This document shows positions 18,975 through 23,125 of a DNA stretch of 23,125 nt, one piece after another. Under the pieces are notes generated by a model that was given only the letters and a program-made list of their open reading frames with translations, was not told the DNA's origin and ran no database searches. Every line of letters begins with the position of its first letter. Positions within the stretch are counted from its first letter, which is position 1. The stretch is from Larix sibirica (taxonomy: Eukaryota; Streptophyta; Pinopsida; Pinales; Pinaceae). The stretch covers positions 40,018 through 63,142 of the forward strand of contig NWUY0300001872.1 of NCBI GenBank assembly GCA_004151065.3. Reading direction: 5' to 3'. The position numbers and the translations under genes are program-made.

Positions 18975-19364
18975 GTTTGTTGACCCCCATTTTTAATCAT
19001 TCCTCCTCTTGCCAAAAGGATTGCATTGTTTGTGAGTTGGTATGCTTTTTTGTTGTTTTCTAATCTCATATGAAAAAGCTAAGCATCATATATTTGATTT
19101 AGAATCCCATTGATACGTTTTTGCAACCTTCCTGCTATCTTGTCTTTAAGATCCTTTCTTTTCCTGGCTTGAGAAATAATTAATAGGGAATCTCCAGTGA
19201 CGACAATCGATTGGATTCCAAGAGAAAGAGCATTCGCAAGTCCTTGATAGAGGGTGTAACACTTTGCTTGATTATTTGTGGCTTTCCTAGATCCGATTCA
19301 AAATTTAAAACTGCATTTCCTCTAAGATCCAAAAGGATCCCCCCCACACCTGCCTCCCCGGTTA
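18975..19364 (-). pseudogene. RNase H domain of the second LINE, truncated and frameshifted
   Basis: It opens within the first strand (TGEAGVGGILLDLRGNAV). A frameshift near 19278 follows, then ATNNQAKCYTLYQGL and SIVVTGDSLLIISQARK (GDS at 19188-19196), and the terminal block with ENNKKAYQLTNNA (about 19040-19090). The usual catalytic Glu after NNQA is Lys (AAG, 19262-19264). The family pattern is RVT_3, as in the first LINE. Confidence 0.75.
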
Positions 19365-19373
19365 ATGACCATT
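19365..19373. repeat. Target-site duplication of second LINE, right copy
   Basis: The nine bases atgaccatt match 17688-17696, located exactly where LINE RNase H homology stops. A chance 9-mer match at that spot is unlikely. Confidence 0.65.
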
Positions 19374-19943
19374 ATCTATAGTGTTCACTAGTGGTTTTGC
19401 ACAATGACAAATATTTAACACATAATTCCCAGTAGTTAGACAAATATTGTTTAAAAACTGCATCCATTTCCTTGGAGATCTCTATGATAATCAATCTAGA
19501 GACTGTAAGAGTTGTGATACTTTAAAAAGAGATCTCAAGCTTATCACTTCTAACAAAATTATATTAGAAAAAAAGCATAATCTTATTCCATATAAAACAA
19601 TTTTTTGAAGCTGGGATTTTTGGGATCATATAATTGTTGTGGAATCAAATAAACATATTCAAAAATATCTTCTAGGTTGAATTTGAATTTCAAACTTAGC
19701 CAATTTTGGAGGATTAAGTCAAAATAAAAGGCATGGCTATACCAATTGAAGCAAATCTAAAAGATGTGCCTAAAACTCATATATAAAATTTCTTTTGTTG
19801 GTCTCTAATTCATGGAAACTTGGCTATTGACCATCTTTTGAAATACACAGGGATCGACTAACTAGACCCAGTGTCCTCTTTGTGGTAATAATGAACCCTT
19901 GAAGCATATTTTATGGTATTGCAAATATGTCCAATATGTCTAG
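19374..19943 (+). pseudogene. Plus-strand LINE remnant with zf-RVT motif
   Basis: Opposite in direction to the LINE next to it. Blocks FCWSLIHGNLAIDHLLKYTGI (split by a frame change and stops) and CPLCGNNEPLKHILWYCKYV at 19872-19931 give the zf-RVT ligands C, C, H and C. The Trp that normally ends the motif is TAG (19941-19943). Upstream, 19440-19680 has readable plus-strand pieces such as NLIPYKTIF and SWDFWDHII that I cannot place. No RNase H follows on this strand. It is the older element into which the second LINE may have inserted. Confidence 0.5.
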
Positions 19944-21997
19944 TAATCTTTTTACTAATTTCTATTATCAAATATCATCGGTAAGTCTACCCTTTTAAAA
20001 ACTTCCTCCCTTAAACATAAAATATCACAAAACATAACAATGTATTAGAATTGATATTTGATATAAAGTTTGAGAAACAAAAAAATATATATGTTTTTAC
20101 AAATTCACAATACAATACACATTTTCTTAACTTATATATATATATATGACACATCAAAATGAGTTAAAAGATTACTAAAACAATGCATCATGTCACATGA
20201 AAAAAGTGCCTTAGGAAAAGCACTCAACTTACACTCAAAACTCTTGAACACTCAATGAGAAAAGTGCCTCATGAGGGGCACTCAACTTCTCACTATGCAC
20301 ACTCTTGAACTTTAGGTGGTCGTAGGCTCAACCTTTATTGAAAGGAATCAATTGAAATCATGAAAAAAGGAAGGGACTTTACTTTGGAAACACATGTTCA
20401 AGAATGACATGCTAATTGCTAAAGGATGAGTAGTACCGCGAGTAAGTTGTGTATAGAGGTCAACATTGTACTAGAAATGTACTTAAAGTAAGCCACTCAG
20501 GTAGAACTAAGCTAAAGTTGAGGAAGGTAGAACTTTTAAAGTGGCTACATAGTAGATGTTAAAGTTAGAGGAGGGACCATCAAGAAGGTCACGGATGTCA
20601 TGGAAATTGGGCGGGCCACCCCATAATTGGGACTATAAAAAATAGTATCAAATGTTGTATTTCTGTATATGTGCATTTAACTTAACGTGATGATTTGACC
20701 ATTTTTATATATTAATTAAAATTTATTTTACATATTCTTATAAACAAATTTGGAGATGTTCTCTTTTGGATTTGTATGGAAAGGATACTTTTTCAAATCT
20801 TGGGTTTTTTGGGGGGATAGGTACGAAAATGATGTTTTTAGGTATAAATTTTACATAATATTTGAAAAATTAAAATTTTACTAAAGATTATATAGTTGGA
20901 TTTTGGTGATGAAAATTAGAAAATCTGAAATGTTTATGGTTAAATTATTTAATTGAAATATTAAATTTTTATGATTCATTACTTCGAAACAAACAAATTA
21001 AAACCAAACATCTACACATAGAAAAAAAACAACAAATTTTTATGTCTTTATTTATTTATTCACCCAACATGTTTTGTACGTTGCCTTCACCACTTGCCTA
21101 ATGAAGAGAATATGATGAAATAAGGCTATGTGGTAGCAATTGCTCGGCAACATAGCATTTAATAAAAAGTTAATGTTTTATAGCGGTCATCATTAAGACT
21201 ACTGTACATTTATGGATTAAGTATAAGCATGCACTTGGTAAATTGTTCATCTTTGGAAACTTTATCCACATCTCTGGCCTCCATTTGGAGAACACAATGT
21301 TTATTCATGGATTGTGTTTGGGCATTAATTTATATGAAGAGCCCATCACTACACCTATCAAGTTAGTATTGTGAGTTCTTTCTTTGAGTTCTTTTGTGCC
21401 AAGGATTGATCAACAAGTGAGTATCAAGATATTATGATTATTATCTACATTTTCAAATTCCTCAATGCTCTAGTGGCAAGAATAGAGCAACATGTCTGAT
21501 TTGATGGTGATCAACATTTAAATGGACGGGAGAAACCACAACCTTGTTAGGGTTCCATCCACCATGGTCAACAAAATATCTTCTCTATGGCCATGCATAC
21601 AACTCTTGTGGGAGGGATCTCACTACCACAACGAAGTTGAAAACAACCAACCAAAATAGCATCCTCACTCTTTTGGTGGCTTATGCATCCATGTAATCCT
21701 TCTCCTTGCTTATGCATCCACGTAATCCTTCTCTACAAATTCCTTGCATTTTGTCATGGAAGTTTTAATAAGAATACATTAAAAAAAGTGAACCTAGATT
21801 GAAAAAATTCGAATTATAAGTTCTCATTAAAACTACTTATGCATTTAGACACTTGTATAGGTTGTCCAAGTACTTAATGGCGACATATACATCTAGTGAA
21901 TCTTTGACACATATTTGATTTTTTACATTGTATGTATTTAACAAATGTCCCAAGACATGCCGCTAGATGGCACATTACAATGGAGATCAATATCTAG
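19944..21997. other. AT-rich stretch without recognised genes
   Basis: No known domain occurs in any frame. It holds a short (TA)n run (20133-20147), a 58-bp direct repeat (20197-20312) and a 29-bp tandem duplication around gcttatgcatcc (21679-21736). Confidence 0.5.
20197..20312. repeat. 58-bp direct repeat, two copies
   Basis: Each unit begins tga(a/g)aaaagtgcc, continues with (a/g)gcactcaactt, and ends with ctcttgaac. The second unit also forms a small hairpin (agtgcc ... ggcact). Both copies are non-coding. Confidence 0.75.
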
Positions 21998-22114
21998 CCT
22001 GCTGCAGGCCATTTAATGTGGCGGCATCAGGATTGTTGGCCGTTGGATCTCAAGCAACTTGAGATCCAACGGCCAACACGCCTGCTGCCGCCACACTGAA
22101 TGGCCTGTATCAGG
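21998..22114. mobile_element. Foldback (hairpin MITE-like) element, 57-bp arms and 3-base loop
   Basis: The left arm 21998-22054 and right arm 22058-22114 are reverse complements around the loop caa. The inner 19 bases (TTGGCCGTTGGATCTCAAG) are perfect, and the whole arm is about 88% identical. It is far more GC-rich than its surroundings and has no coding capacity. Hairpins with an ATCCAACGGC core recur in plant genomes as foldback MITEs. No certain target duplication is visible. Confidence 0.85.
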
Positions 22115-23125
22115 ATGAATAATATTTGCCCAATATGAGATTTGAGGCAGAAGGAAGAATGTTTGAGGTGACAACACGTGTATGTGTTAAAGAGTCGTTC
22201 CCTAACTTAATGAATCATGCCCGACAATAATGATTCTCTAAATCTACTTATACTATATTTCAAAGTACAAAATATAATTAATTTATGCACAAAGCATAAT
22301 ATAAATAATATTTGATACATAACATATTTTTGTATATTATTATTATTTCATTTATGAATTGAAAACATGATATTGGTTTATGCACAAGCTAACATTCTAT
22401 GAAATAGATGAGCATGTGAATAAACTTAGTTTCTTCTTGTAGCTCATACAATGCACAGACACGTCCTCAATTTTTTCCACCATCTCCATTCCACTAGATT
22501 GCATACAATAATGAGAATTCAATTTTGATATTTCTTCATCTCCATTCCATTCCTTTGGATTGCATGCAATAAAGAGAATAGAGTTTTGATATTGGTTTAT
22601 TCTTTGCTTCAATATTCATTAACACAATAATTTACGTAAACTCTTGGAATTGTAAATTCCCAACACATGCATAAATTCGCGCAACTCTCTCATCAGTTTG
22701 CATTTATTTATTTGCTATATGAGTTACTTGGAGCATAAACAACGTGTATAATGTTTGAATTGCTCGTAATATCTCAAATCTTAAAGGGACTAGAATTATG
22801 CTTGTGAACAGTTTGAATCCAAGGAATGATATACCACCAGAGGATGGTTACACATGGCCCAAATACAACCAAAAAGACAGTTTAATGTTAGATAACGAGT
22901 GATCTTTTCATTTATGTAAGTTTGGGTACCTGGTTGCATTTGACATAGTTTTGTGGTTTAGAAGTTTTTTTTAATCACATTATATTGTTATTTACTATGC
23001 TTATTTTGTATAATTTGGGTGGATTTAATAGTTAAAAACTTTTTTTTAAGAAGTTATAGGTTCAAATCTAAAGAAAATAAGATACGAATAGAGAATTGTT
23101 AGAAAAACAGGATCACAGAGCAATA
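22115..23125. other. AT-rich stretch without recognised genes
   Basis: A 71-codon minus frame (22612-22397) is built across a local 56-bp repeat and is not credible as a gene. Nothing else is identified to the end of the window. Confidence 0.5.
22481..22598. repeat. 56-bp tandem duplication, two copies
   Basis: Both units start catctccattcca, contain gattgcatncaata and end with ttttgatatt. The second begins at 22537 and has a short insertion near its start. The repeat is non-coding. Confidence 0.75.

Larger units (their letters stand above)
17697..19364 (-). mobile_element. Second LINE, 5'-truncated, minus strand
   Basis: A 1.67-kb LINE fragment lies between 9-bp duplications. It starts inside RNase H (5' truncation, common for LINEs), continues through a 3' region of about 1.27 kb with a coiled-coil coding remnant, and ends in a 3' motif like that of the first LINE plus an A tail. 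It is more decayed than the first LINE and clearly a different family member. Its plan after RNase H is nearly the same length as the first element's 1.3 kb. Confidence 0.7.

Noticed and set aside
20133-20147. (TA)n microsatellite
   Set aside because: Real but very short and ordinary in AT-rich DNA; mentioned only within the region note.
21998-22114. miRNA precursor
   Set aside because: The stem is long and almost symmetric with a 3-base loop, which fits a foldback MITE better; no mature miRNA was recognised.
22397-22612. 71-codon minus ORF
   Set aside because: Most of it is produced by a 56-bp tandem duplication, which gives the frame an artificial repeat.

Overview
The window looks like intergenic DNA from a land plant with a large, repeat-filled nuclear genome. 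A gymnosperm is my guess, but the species cannot be fixed from this sequence. It is AT-rich, and I see no convincing intact host gene, tRNA or rRNA. Almost everything recognisable is a transposable element, mostly broken and nested. The evidence is element domains of plant type: DUF4283/CCHC ORF1 and AP-endonuclease/RT/zf-RVT/RNase H ORF2 of plant L1 LINEs, and plant-type Gypsy gag.

Layout. (1) 1-563 and 11620-11925 are the two sides of a plus-strand LTR retrotransposon remnant, with a polypurine tract at 11650-11662. (2) Inserted in it, on the minus strand, is an L1-type LINE (580-11603) bounded by a perfect 16-bp target-site duplication and a poly(A) tail. It reads 5'-UTR, ORF1 (11508-10233), ORF2 (from about 10098), then a 1.3-kb 3' region with an intact 228-codon third ORF (1622-936). 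Its ORF2 appears twice: 2562-5996 and 6497-9931 look identical, and single N bases at 6036 and 10034 mark joins. The real element is therefore probably about 7 kb, and the 11-kb form is probably an assembly product. (3) 11928-12641 is a minus-strand Gypsy-like gag remnant, with a possible LTR and primer-binding site for it at 14003-14410. (4) 15161-15348 is a small MITE-like element with a third N, followed by a 115-bp AT-rich tandem array at 15538-15938. (5) 17697-19364 is a second, 5'-truncated minus-strand LINE with a 9-bp target-site duplication. It sits in sequence that further right carries a plus-strand zf-RVT remnant (to 19943). (6) 21998-22114 is a 57-bp-arm foldback element, relatively GC-rich for its surroundings.

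Most interesting point. Both minus-strand LINEs have an unusually long 3' region of about 1.3 kb after the RNase H domain, and both encode a long heptad-repeat coiled coil there. In the first LINE this ORF is fully open although ORF1 and ORF2 are broken. Plant L1 ORF1 proteins carry DUF4283 and a zinc knuckle, not the coiled coil of mammalian L1 ORF1p. A separate coiled-coil 'ORF3' downstream of RNase H may therefore be an undescribed component of this LINE lineage. The architecture is seen in the sequence; the function is inference.
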